Shown here: positions 22,913 to 34,069 of the stretch, piece by piece | Layout of the letters: each line of letters begins with the position of its first letter | Numbering within the stretch: the stretch's first letter is position 1 | Assembly: GCA_963855995.1 (NCBI GenBank) | Contig: OY979717.1 | Coordinates: 30,388,297 to 30,452,296 of the forward strand | DNA from: Muricea muricata | Lineage: Eukaryota > Cnidaria > Anthozoa > Malacalcyonacea > Plexauridae | DNA: 64,000 nt | Direction: 5' to 3' | Made by a program: the position numbers and the translations under genes | Notes under the pieces: model-generated | Told to the model about the DNA's origin: nothing | Database searches by the model: none | The model's input: only the letters and a program-made list of their open reading frames with translations

Positions 22913-24360
22913 ATGAGTATTTTCATGCTCGTTTGGGACTTCCGTTGGGCCGTTGGGCACAACAAGAAACCCAACAAAAGTATTCCACCCCTAAAACGCG
23001 ACTCATATGACCTTGAAGACTTCTTCAGACACGAGAATCAAGGGTGCCCTCCTTCCTTACCAAGCCAGGGAAAGCTTCGCCTACCAAAGAAGAAATCAGA
23101 GCTGGTAAGGGATGCACAGCTGTACAATCTACCGGACCGACTGTCAATGTAACCATAATCGATTGGGCTGTAGCTGTCAACATGATCAGACCAAACCGTG
23201 ACACAACGTGTACATTCGAAGATTACGTGTTAAAGTCCTTCCTACCGTACGTAGAAGCACAAGTCCGACTTGTTGACCGAATAGATGTTGTATGGGACGT
23301 TGACGTTGAAAACAGCCTGAAACAAACAACCAGATGCAACCGAGGAACTAGCGTTCGACGTCATATCTCTGCGAGCAGTCCTACTCTTCGGAACTGGAGT
23401 GAATTTCGTCGCGTCGTAGAGCATAAAAACCAACTTTTCAAGTCTCTAAAAGAGTGTTTATTTACCCTCAAGACGGACAAGCAAGTCATCACGACAATCG
23501 AAGAATAAGTTGTTTGCCATGTACAGTGTGATGTTTCACGCCTGGCTCCTTGTTCCCATGAAGAGGCTGACACCAGAACCATACTTCCCGTGCAAGACGC
23601 CAACAACCAGGGTTACACAAGAATCGCCATTCGCACAGTAGATACAGATGTTTGGGTCCTTGCAGTTGCAGCACTTCCTCATCTTTCTGGCCCCACACCA
23701 CTCGAGCTGTGGGTAGCATTTGGCACTGGAACAAACCTTCGTTACATTACTGCTCATAAAATCTGCAACAATTTGGGTCCACGAATTTCCACGCCTTCAC
23801 AGGTTGTGACACAGTACCCTGTTTTGCTGGGAGAGGAAAGAAAACCGCATTCGAAGTATGATACCTGTATGCTGAGGTACCTGAGATGCCTTTCTCATCC
23901 TGACCTCTGAACCATAGGAAGTCAGCGAGTCTTGTATGATCAATATTGAACGTCTGACAGTGCTACTATAAGACCGACCAAGCAGCAAAATGACAGTAAA
24001 CAAAGCTACAAAGCAATTCTTTGCACAAAAAGGTCGATCTCTGGATGTTATACCTTCCTCTAGAGCAGCTCTTCTGGAACATACAAAACGAGCTGGGTAT
24101 CAAGCTGGGCACTACTGGGGCCAAGCTTTAAAGCCACGTCCAGTGCTTCCGAATCCTGATAATTGAGGTTGCACTCTATGCGAAGGAGAGTGGGGGCCAA
24201 ACTGGACGGCACTGTTACAAAAAGTTTGATGATGTTACAAAAGTTTGCCGCGAGCTTGTTCGATGTGGATGCAAGAAGGGATGCGGAGGGAGGTATTGCT
24301 GCCATAAAGTTAACCTTCGCTGCACAGCGCTTTGTTCCTGTGACGAGGAGTGTAATAAAA
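22913..24360 (+). pseudogene. Decayed copy of a dispersed invertebrate family (EEADTR / RTVDTDVWVLAV)
   Basis: Joining pieces across frames recovers a recognisable order. FFRHENQGCPPSLPSQGKLR lies in frame 2. FEDYVLKSFLPYVEAQVRLV, RIDVVWDVDVENSLKQTTR and VRRHIS lie in frame 1. After a TAA at 23506 the same frame gives CSHEEADTRTIL and IRTVDTDVWVLAVAAL. A shifted frame gives FTGCDTVPCFAGRGKKTA, then LLYDRPSSKMTVNKATKQFF, AALLEHTKRAGYQAGHYWGQ and a Cys-rich tail (RCGCKKGCGG, CSCDEECNK). Many invertebrate genomes carry multi-copy genes of this type with unknown function. The paired acidic motifs recall PIN/FEN-like nuclease sites, which is only inference. At least three disruptions mean it is not functional. 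Confidence 0.7.
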
Positions 24361-24892
24361 GATAGACAAGACAGTTCAATATCTCTTACAATGTTGGTTC
24401 GGACACGAATATACTATATATTCTTACTAGTTTTTATTCATAATTGTGTTTCTTACAACAAATACTCATGTGTAAAAGATTTTACATTATTGTTACGTGG
24501 GCTTCACTGAAGTATAGGTATTATATTGTGTATCATTGCAAAAAAAAAACGCATTTAATAAAGAAATGATCATTTCCGCTTAGCACCGCGGCCATAGTGT
24601 TGTCACAATGAATTAGCAGCTGATTACAGAAAAATATTATGACCATCCTCCACAATGATAAGCAGTTTATTAAAGGTAGAATGACGTTAAGATGATTATT
24701 TTGTCCACTTCTGGTGATAGACATTTCACTTCCGGCTCAAATTGGCGGCAAATTTTAAAATTACATGCATCGGTCGCCAGAAGCATATTGGGCGATGGCT
24801 CCATATCAAATCTTGTTCAGCATAAAAAATCTATATGTGGGCCAAATTTCATGCTTGTAACCAAAAGTGAACAATTTTTTCACATATCCGTC

Positions 24893-25350
24893 CCACTATT
24901 TCAACATAATGTAGTTCAAAATTATTTGTAATGATTTGAAACGAAATTTCACATGTCCTATTGGAGACAGCAACAAAAAATGACAGACTGGAATAAATTT
25001 CACATGTCCCAATGAGACAGTGCAAAAAATGATTGATTGAAATAAAATTTCACCTGTCCCATGGGAGACAGTGTAAAAATGACATCAACCCAATAGGGGC
25101 CTGGTACTAAAGGAAGATGGCGGATATGTTTAAAAAATATGAAACAATGATGGCACAGAAAAGGCAAAGAAACGCTGAAAAACAAAAACAAGTGAAGCAA
25201 AGGCAACGAAAGACTTTCGCCCCAGAAATTAGCCATTCAAAGATAATGTGCACAAGTCAAACGCAGCTTTCAGAAATGATCCCAAATGGGAGCTTTAATG
25301 CGATTTGACGTTTTAGAAGACGATTTATACAAGGAAGCTTTCCATTGACA
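24893..25350 (+). repeat. Left arm of an inverted duplication, with ORF MADMFKKYE
   Basis: It contains two or three ~50-bp tandem units around AATTTCACATGTCCCATTGG, then an ORF from ATG 25117 (MADMFKKYETMMAQKRQRNA), basic and probably helical. The right arm (25540-25925) carries the same sequence inverted. The left copy keeps the ATG but its ORF diverges after about 35 codons. The family is not recognised. Confidence 0.6.
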
Positions 25351-25539
25351 TCTTATTAATTAGACCACAGAAAGAAACGATGATACAGGTACAAATTAAT
25401 TTTGTGTGTTTTAATGGAAATCCGAATGTTTATTTTTTGGCTTTATTTAGACTAATATGGATTTTGGCTTTATTTTATCCAAGGATTTGATAGATGAGCC
25501 TCTTAAGATATCGCAAGTCATACTGGGTACATTGAAACC

Positions 25540-25925
25540 AGATCACGTCATTGGAAGCCTTCCTTGTATAAATCGTCTTCTAAAACGTCCTCTTGCTTTG
25601 GAGTTTCCATTCGGGCATATTTTTGAGAGCTGCCTTTAACTTGTCCAGATTTTCTTTGAATTGTTAATTTCAGTGGCAAAAGTCTGTGCTTGACTTGTTT
25701 TTCAGTGTTTCTTTGCCTTTTCTGTGCCATCATTCCTTCGTATTTCTTAAACATATCCGCTATCTTCTTATAGTATCAAGCCCCTATTGGGATGATGTCA
25801 TTTTTTGCACTGTCTCCAATGGGACATGTGAAATTTCATTTCAATTTGTTATGTTTTTTGCGCTGTTTCCAATGGGACATGTGAAATTTCGTTTCAAATC
25901 AGTACAAATCATTTTGAACAACGTT
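25540..25925 (-). repeat. Right arm of the inverted duplication, start codon lost
   Basis: The minus-strand copy reads MFKKYEGMMAQKRQRNTEKQ and stays open to EDDLYKEGFQ with a stop at 25548. The upstream ATG of the left copy is ATA here. The two arms therefore preserve different halves of one ancestral coding region. Confidence 0.6.
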
Positions 25926-26273
25926 ATGTTGAAACGAAAATTAAATTTGACGGTGAAAAAACAAGAGACAGATAATTTTATGATATAATATGAAAGGGAC
26001 ACCATACAGCACAAAAGTATAAAGGAACGATATAAAATATTTAAAGTATAACATTTAAAACTGTTTTAATTTAAAGCGAAAGTACCTTGACGAGGGGCGA
26101 AATCATATCCTTTTCGCAATTTCATTGTGTGAAGATATTTACAAACGTGCAATTTATCAAAAACTAAAAATTTAGAACACAAATCGTCCTATAAATTTAC
26201 TAATAAACTTTTCGTTACTGTTTGTGTAAGCTTTAATTCGCTAATTTAACAAAAAAAAATACTCAAACTTTTT

Positions 26274-26466
26274 AAGATGACGAACTCACACTGGATCCAA
26301 CGTTACTTGAGTTACAACCACGAAGTGACCCAAATGTGTTGAGAGAGGTTCGCGAGCTGCGTGAGCTCATGAAAAGAAGTCTTGAAAAACCAGGCACACA
26401 TCAAAGCGACGCTGGAAAACGTCACTAAGCAACTAGGGCAAAAAACGTTGGATTTTGCAAAGTCCT
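26274..26466 (+). pseudogene. Coiled-coil exon fragment with frameshift
   Basis: One frame gives DDELTLDPTLLELQPRSDPN then VLREVRELRELMKRSLEK. After a one-base shift it continues NQAHIKATLENVTKQLGQKT to a GTAAAT donor at about 26476. Both parts are strongly helical and charged, so they probably formed one exon. It is near the MADMFKKYE repeats and may be part of the same lost gene. Confidence 0.35.
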
Positions 26467-26773
26467 TTTACGCGGTAAATACAGTATTTCTCTTTTTTTA
26501 CCAACACTTTTATCATCAAAGTAAATTATTCATTTACACTTCATATTATTATGTTTTCTTTCATTTAACTCATTAGAAATATGTATTACTTGACAGGAAA
26601 AAGTTGCAAAAATATTTTCTAAAGCATACATTCAACTTGGCAGGTTTATAAAACCGAATACATCAATCTTTGCAGATATAATCTGTTTACTCTAATTTGA
26701 AGCAATTTAGTATATCTATATGAAATATCATCTAGGACCAACTGAAATTGCAACTGAGAAATTAGCCATATGG

Positions 26774-26860
26774 CATGAAAATAGAAGAACTCGTACAATT
26801 GGTTGAACAGTATGAAAGAGCCAGATTTACCTACTGGCGATCTGAAGAAAGGAGAAGGGT
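26774..26860 (+). CDS. Short charged helical exon candidate
   Basis: ATG 26774 opens MKIEELVQLVEQYERARFTY and reaches SEERRR at a GTAAAG donor. It could be a first exon. No downstream partner is recognised. Confidence 0.25.
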
Positions 26861-26891
26861 AAAGAAAAAACATACTTTGTTATAAGGACCA

Positions 26892-26970
26892 GTGTTGTGT
26901 TGTGTTGTGTTGTGTTGTATTGTATTTGTGTTGTATTGTGTTGTATTGTGTCATATGGTATTGTATATTG
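26892..26970. repeat. (GTGTT)n microsatellite, degenerate
   Basis: Five perfect GTGTT units grade into GTATT variants. Confidence 0.9.
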
Positions 26971-29900
26971 TATTGATAGAATGCTGAAGTTTTCTTCAAT
27001 CACAAAAAAGTATTTCTCCTTAGATGCAAATAAAATTGCTCCTCTGACTCAATCTAATTTTTTGCTAATTTCAGTCTCAACATTCTTATGTTTGTGTTGC
27101 ATGCATTGTTGTACAATAGGTTGGTTGTATACCATTCAAGAACGTGTTTACAAGGCACCAAGCCCTTGTAAACACAATGCCCAATGCACAATCTTTTAAA
27201 CCAGCCTAAATGCCATTCATAATACATGATTGTAGAGGTGGTGTAGTAAATCTAGGAATGGATATCATAAATGATAATAGTAGAAAGCAAGGATACTAGC
27301 CAATGGTAACAGATAACAATAGAATGAAATACTGGCATCTGGTGTCATTGTTTCTTGAAAACCATGATGATAATTTACAAAATAATTAATAATACTAGTG
27401 TCATTGCTAGTTTTTGATAAAATAATTTAGCAAGTGCTCCAAGTTACTATCTGGTAAACAAAAATTCATTCAGTATTCGCAGTTGTTTGCTACTATCATC
27501 CTCAAAATTCCATTCCTGATATTGAAAAGACTTGAAAACAGAAATTCAGTTACCATTGTTTAGCTTTTTGGCATTGTCAGCTGTTCGAACATCCTAGATG
27601 CCAGTTTGCACGAGGTGGCCGCCAAGATACGTAGACTCTTGGGAGTCAAGTTTAACAAAGTGTTGGAGACAGCTGTTCTTTGTAACACAGCACGCCCGGT
27701 AAATTTCTCGAACGTATAAGTGTCCACGTGTACATGGTCTATCCACAACGAACAATTCTAAATAAAATAGAACAGTCATACACCTAATGAATCTGTATAC
27801 ATTCAAACATGTACTTCGATCGAGTACATGTTTTTGATCGCTTTTTATACCTAGTATTTTCAAGTTATCATTCCAGCCTGATACAGAGTTCACTGGCTTC
27901 CACACAGACAGATAACCCCCCCCCCCTATTTACAGCAATGTATGTAATTTCGAATAAATTTGTGTCAATTTTTTGTAGCAACAAAATACAAGCTCTGAGA
28001 CATGAGTGCAGCTGCTTAGTTAACTCATCCATCACTCAAAAAATTAACAGAAGAAGCGAAAGTAGTTCTTGCCTGGTCATACATAGTCATGCATGGACAC
28101 CGCACAAAGCAAACAGGAGGGCACAAAGTTAGCCTTACAACTACTTATTATAGATGTATGTAAGTTTGAAGCTCTTTAACCCATTATTATCACAATTCTA
28201 GAGTAAAATGTTAAAACCTTCAGGTAATCTTACCAATTTTCTTTCCAAATAAAAATCTATTATCGTTGATGTGATAACTGGTACAACAACTGGGTTTTAA
28301 TGTACATATACCAGCTAGGGCATCGGTCATAAAAAGTAGTGTTTCTCAGAAACAGAGGTACGTATAATAGGCAATGAAATTATGCAACAAACTCCTGAGT
28401 GAAAGGGTTATAAAATGTTAAAGCTGCCCGTGAAAATGGACATTTTCTATCTCATATTTGTAAAAGACAAGAAAGACAGATCTTACCGATTTGTTTTAAA
28501 CTTCAAAGATAGATCTGATGAAAAGTAACATGCAGCTATCACCATTTTAAAATAAATACAGCTCACTTGGGTGGTCAGCCTAATGCTACCAAACTGTTTT
28601 ATGGTTAGCATTGATTTTAAACATGCCTATACGTTATTCAGTTATTCAGTACCATTATGTGTGAAACACCAAATATGTCTAAAATTCCATTGGAAAGGGA
28701 ACTAACGTTTACTTCATTATGCCAATCTATTCTAGATTACAAGGACATGCCTTAGCAGATTACATTGATAACAACCACAACTAGGGTGATAATTACCAGG
28801 AATTCCTGAATGCTGTGCTTGAAACTGTTAAACTGGTAACTGAATTTATTTATAACTATGTGCAGCGTCATCCCAGAAATTTGTTTTCATTCCCAATGTC
28901 CTGAAATTCATTACCATGACAATAAAACTGACTAGAAAGAAAAACAGAAAGTCATGAAGGCTGCAAAACTGTGCAGAAACAAACAAAACCTAACATTCGA
29001 GAGGTTACGAAAATATCAAATCCCCTTATTTCTAGCTTCCCTGTGTTATGTATGGGCGATTACATTATCCACAAATTAAAAGCAAAAAATGCCCAAATGT
29101 CTCTATCACTCAAGGATTTTATATAGGCTACACTGAATGTTGTGCAGAAAACTTTCTGTTCTTCCCAAAAATTGGGAAAAGTTAAGCATCAGGGAAAGTT
29201 TTTTGCTAATTTCCGGTCGCTACTCAGAAAAATAGTTTAAATATCTTCTACTAGAACGTGACGAATATTACATTTGTATAACAATGAAAGACTAGTAAGA
29301 TATGTTAACAAGTAGAGCCATTGTGTGCAAAATACGACAGTAACCAGCTGGGTTCTTTCACGATAAGCTGGTGAAAATAGTACTTTTCATTTGGAGAATT
29401 TATGAGAACAACCTATTTTAGCTAGTTCATGTTGAATATCCACAAGTTGTTCCAGTTGAATGTCCATATAGAAAGAACTGTGGCAGGTGTCACAATCTAC
29501 AATTCTAGACGTCAGAGAACTTTAGAAAAGTTTGCCGGCCAACAACATACAATACATACATTGTTTGCATATTATTGTCTTAAAGTTTATATTGAGTCAT
29601 TGTAAATATCGATCGCTCGTATAAGATACATGTGGGGTGGAAGAGTGCAGGTTCCGACGCGAGTGACATCTCTGTCCATGCCTACTCTGTGGTCTCGTTG
29701 ATCTAAGCTAAGCCCATGAAATTGCAAACCTCCTTCGGTTTATCCAGAATAAATTCCAGCCTCAACTTGAGTACGAGATTGTTTTGCTGTAGTTCTCCGC
29801 CTTAAATGAAGTAGCTAGTGTTCCAATTATTTTTCGTTCAATGGATAGGAGCCGCTCCTCCAGTAATTATACAGCTCAGTGGACGAAATATAAACCTCAG

Positions 29901-30299
29901 TGGACAAAAATCATCCACCATGAAATAGATGGAAGATTACCTTCTGTATATCTCATTTTGTTGTAGAAGCTCCGTGATTTTGTGCTGCTTGAGTTGTTAT
30001 AGACAGAAGTTGGAAGGAAATTTCCGTAAGTATGACGTGTTTCGAAATTTTCTGTTTACTATTGTGCACCAGGGGATGAATTATTTTGCATACAGTCTAG
30101 AGGTAAACAGCGTGTCTTTCTGAGAAGCTTGTCGGCTATTTTAACAGTAGAAAATATTCTACTGATTGAATGGAAGTTAACTAATTGAGTCGACATTAAC
30201 TGATGTCTAACTGTGTATTTGAAGGCTTCATTAAATAGCGGCGTGATTATGTTAGGCTCGAATGACGATTTGATCTCCATATAGGCAAATTTTATCGCA
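26971..30299. other. Long stretch without a supported gene
   Basis: About 3.3 kb of AT-rich DNA. ORFs (for example at 27594 and 27809) lack family motifs or splice context, and a poly-C run lies near 27917. Some of it may be intron or old repeat that I cannot recognise. Confidence 0.35.
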
Positions 30300-33200
30300 T
30301 GCCCTAGATTAGAGTAGATTTATGTTCCAGCAAACTGGAAACGACATGGTTAGATATTACGCTCCCAAACAAACATAAGATACTTATTTCATTGTTGTAT
30401 CGCCCACCGAACGTTGACATAAAGGATTTCACATCAATTCTCGAAACTCAATTTGACAATGTTTGCAGTGACACCAAAGAGATTCTTGTACTGGGGGATT
30501 TGAACTGTGACCTAGCGGCTAAAAAACCTTCCTCTGAAACTAGGGAGTTATGTAGATTATTTAATATTTACCAATTTTAGCAACTAATACATGATCATGC
30601 GAGAATCGCATAGCTTCTACTCTTATAGATTTGGCTTATACAACCAACTCAGCAAAGATTACTGATTCTGGCGTTAATGATTGTTCTATTAGCGACCATG
30701 CTCTTGTTTATGTTATTCGGCGGGCGAAAGCCTTAAAGAGTCCAATTAGTTGACCTGCATCTAAGGACATATAGCCTCATTATTGCCTCATTAATATATT
30801 ATAGAGACATAGTATAAGCAAAATCACAATTGTTACTGGTTGCCGCTGCTGAATTTGCATGCTTTAGGCAAAATACTTCGTTAAATACATGGAATGGAGA
30901 TCAGTACATGGGTGTCTTCTGTGTATATCGTGTAAAAGCGGGTCTTTTGAAATTATTTTTTACTGCTGGATTGATCTAATGAATGCGCAATATTCCTCCT
31001 AGGTGGCAAAATAGAAAGAGAAGACGGGCTCTCTACAATACATATAATTATTCAGTTTATATGTTTTGAATGTGGGACTAAATACCTTCGCCGGTCCTAT
31101 AGGCCTTTTGTATAGTGTATTAGTCCGTGTTTGCAATCTCGATTACTATAAATAGGGCATGAGGGAATTCACTACCACAAATTTAAAATACTCCTTATTT
31201 TTCACGAATAGTGTAAGCATAATGAATTTGTATCATGCATATATCATTCAAAATCATTTACACTCAAGTAATGCTTCACAGCATTATCCTACAGGTATGG
31301 TTGCATTAAGTTGTCAAGTTAATTATACAGACAACTTACGTCTGTTAAAGAAGGGGGCATTATACTAACGGAGCATTGTACTAACGAACGGGCATTGTAG
31401 CTACTATCGAAGGGGCATTGTACTAATTACAATAGAATCCCATCCTTATCTATTCAAAATTCATTGCGTGTACATATTTACGGTCCCTAGGACCAATAAC
31501 GGTGCTCTGTTTGTAGACTGGTTGGCGATTTACCATTGCTTTGAGATGACATATTCTTGGTTTGCAATCAATCTCTCGGGACGCGGCAGACAATGTCAGC
31601 CTCCCACGCCAGCTGGATCCAACAATAGAATTAATAACATATTCTTTTGTGTTATACCTCCAACATGGCCGCTGTGACGTTAAATGCAAACCATCAATTG
31701 GCGAAGGTGATTAGCAAGCATTTCATCGCCATAGCCTAAGCATTATAAAGATACCGTTGGCCAGCTTAGTTCTTTCAAATCAAGTAATGCATATGCATAC
31801 TCGTTCATAGAACACGGTGCCGGGTTACAACCACTTTCGATAATAAATGAAGCAGTTTTTTATGCATTTGCTGGATTTCGTATTGGCAATGCACAAGTGA
31901 AACACCCATAAGTGAAATGCGTAGCTACCAAATATTCTGTTATCCTGGGGAAATTATTCACACAATCATGATACATATCTTATATATTATGCTTCAGCTT
32001 GCTAGAAATCAGCCAGGTAATTCAATTTGCTGAGCAAGCACTAATTTTCGCCGATATGCAGTGGCTTTAAGTCCGCTAGGTCGAAATTAGCATATATTCA
32101 CTAACAAAACCAATCAGATCTTGGATTTTGACAAAAGACACTGCATAAGTCCTTAGATGCAGGTCAACTATTAAAACTATTAGATATAGAAGTTTTAAAA
32201 CCTACTCAGTTGACAAGTTTACTTCAGATTTGCATAATACCTCCTGGGATTTTATTGGCACATCTCTTACAGTTGAAGATGCGTGGGTGTCATTTAAAGA
32301 AACCCTAATTACATTGATTGAAAAACATGCTCCAATGGGCATTAAGAGAGTTCGTAGTAATTCATTACCTGGGATGAATAGTGAAATCAGAACATTAGTA
32401 ATGCAAAGTTTCCACCACAAAAAGGCAAAAAACTCTTACTTGAAGTTGAGCACCGATTGGAAAGCTTACAAAGAGTGAAGGAAAATGGTCATATCCCGCA
32501 TTACATTAGCTAAGCTATTATTCAAATTCTTATTGAAGAAAATCAGCAATGCTTGGAAAACCATTAAAAAGTGATTCCGACTAATACCTGTAGCAACCAA
32601 ATTAAGTCCCTTGTAATAGATGGTGTTGAAATTACAGATCCTTTGAAAATATCATCGAGGTTCGGTTTATTCTTTATCGCTGCCAAGCTCAGACAGACTC
32701 TTTCGTCAATATCTCACATTTCTCCTATCCAACTAATGGGAAATCTTGATCGAAATTTGCGTTTTGAACTGAGTTCAATTTCTATGGAGTTTGTTTATAC
32801 CCAATTATGTGCAGTAGATACTAACAAATCATCTGGTATGGCAGGTGTACCATCACGTCTGATAAAGGATGGAGCTTCTGGTCTTGCTGAACCCCTTACG
32901 ACCCTTATGAACAGAACTATAAATGAAGGAATCTTACCAATTGATTGGAAACATGAAGTAGTTACACCTATTCATAAAGCTGGATCTAAGACAGACCCTT
33001 CGAACTTTAGACCTATATCAGTGTTGCCTATCTTTTCAAAGATTCTTGAACGTGCTGTTTATGGGATGGTGTACAATATTTACAAGAACAGAAATTGCTT
33101 TCTTCCCATCAATCGTGTTTCCGTCGACTACACTCAACAGCCTCTTGTCTTACCCATGTAACTAACACCCTGCTTCACAATATCGACAAAGGCCTTATTA

Positions 33201-33745
33201 CTGGTCTTGTTTTCTTAGACCTAAGTAACGCTTTCGATTCGTTAGATCACCAAATATTGCTTGATAAGCTATTTAAATTTGGTTTTAATCTTTCCGGTAT
33301 TCAGTGGGTTTCTTCTTATCTAACTAATCGTACACAAGGTATTTATATCAATGGTATTATCTCTGAACCCCTACCAGTTCAACATGGGGCTCCCCAAGGT
33401 AGTGTTCTGAAGCAATTGTTATTTATTCTGTATATAAACGACATTCCTCTTGCAGTTAGCTCATGTAGTGTAGAGCTTTATGCTGATACACTTATTTCTT
33501 TTAGTAAATCATCACATGGTTTATCGCTGGCCTATTTGTTAACTGAATTTAAACACGCCCTTCAGTTTCATACTTATAACACTAGACATCGTGATTTATT
33601 ACGATTATCCTTAGCTAAAACAACTAAGTGCCAGGGCAGTTTTAGGTATAATGGAGCACGTACTTTTAATGCTCTTCCGCTAAGTATTCGGAACATAATT
33701 GAATTCCAGACGTTTAAGATCAGAGCAAAGCGGTATTTTAAATAA
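30300..33745 (+). pseudogene. CR1-like non-LTR retrotransposon, broken and interrupted
   Basis: Order of parts: apurinic endonuclease C-terminal half (LYRPPNVD at 30393, LVLGDLNCDL, then SISDHALVY near 30690). Next comes a foreign 1.4-kb insertion, then the linker (KHAPMGIKRVRS), RT fingers (PIHKAGSKTDPSNFRPISVL), RT palm (FLDLSNAFDSLDH near 33210) and HGAPQGSVL. The catalytic motif near 33480 reads LYADTLISF, so one Asp of the usual YADD is gone. A deletion then joins the C-terminal part (NTRHRDLLRLSLAKT). Frameshifts lie near 30580, 32570 and 33100. The element is 5'-truncated (endonuclease start missing) and lacks a clear 3' tail. It is unable to move by itself. Confidence 0.85.
30748..32169. 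mobile_element. 1.42-kb TIR insertion inside the LINE
   Basis: The 21-bp ends are perfect inverted repeats, starting AGTTGACCTGCATCTAAGG and ending in the complement at 32149-32169. Removing the segment restores a continuous LINE reading frame (ALKSP, then KTIRYRS), which proves it is an insertion. The target duplication is TA or ATT, depending on where the terminus is placed. I see no transposase ORF, so it is non-autonomous, and its superfamily is open. Confidence 0.85.
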
Positions 33746-34069
33746 TTTAATAAACAATTATGAACAATGAACAATTAATAGTCTTCCTTAATTTTCTTGT
33801 AATTATGTATTGTTATAGTAATAATTCACAGTACTTTGTTTAAACTAGCAGTAATGCTAAACCAAATGTTCCTGTTTAATATTTTTAATGACCACAAAAG
33901 ACACGCACCAAACGCACGCGTGTAAGAAACATTCTAAATTATAAATAATGTAGAGTTTTCTACACTCTCCCCCCATACACGATGTCCACAATGTATATGT
34001 AAGTAAAGCTTGAAGTGTTATCAATGCCAACAAGTCATTTACAGTTTATTGTCCAGCTAATCAGCGTTC
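33746..34069. other. Spacer between LINE and BEL/Pao, no gene
   Basis: AT-rich DNA holding a short C-rich run near 33968. No LTR of the BEL element is recognised here. Confidence 0.4.

Noticed and set aside
31450..31689. Overlapping ORFs on both strands inside the 1.4-kb insertion as its transposase
   Set aside because: They are short, without DDE or zinc-finger motifs, and the two strands' ORFs overlap by chance.
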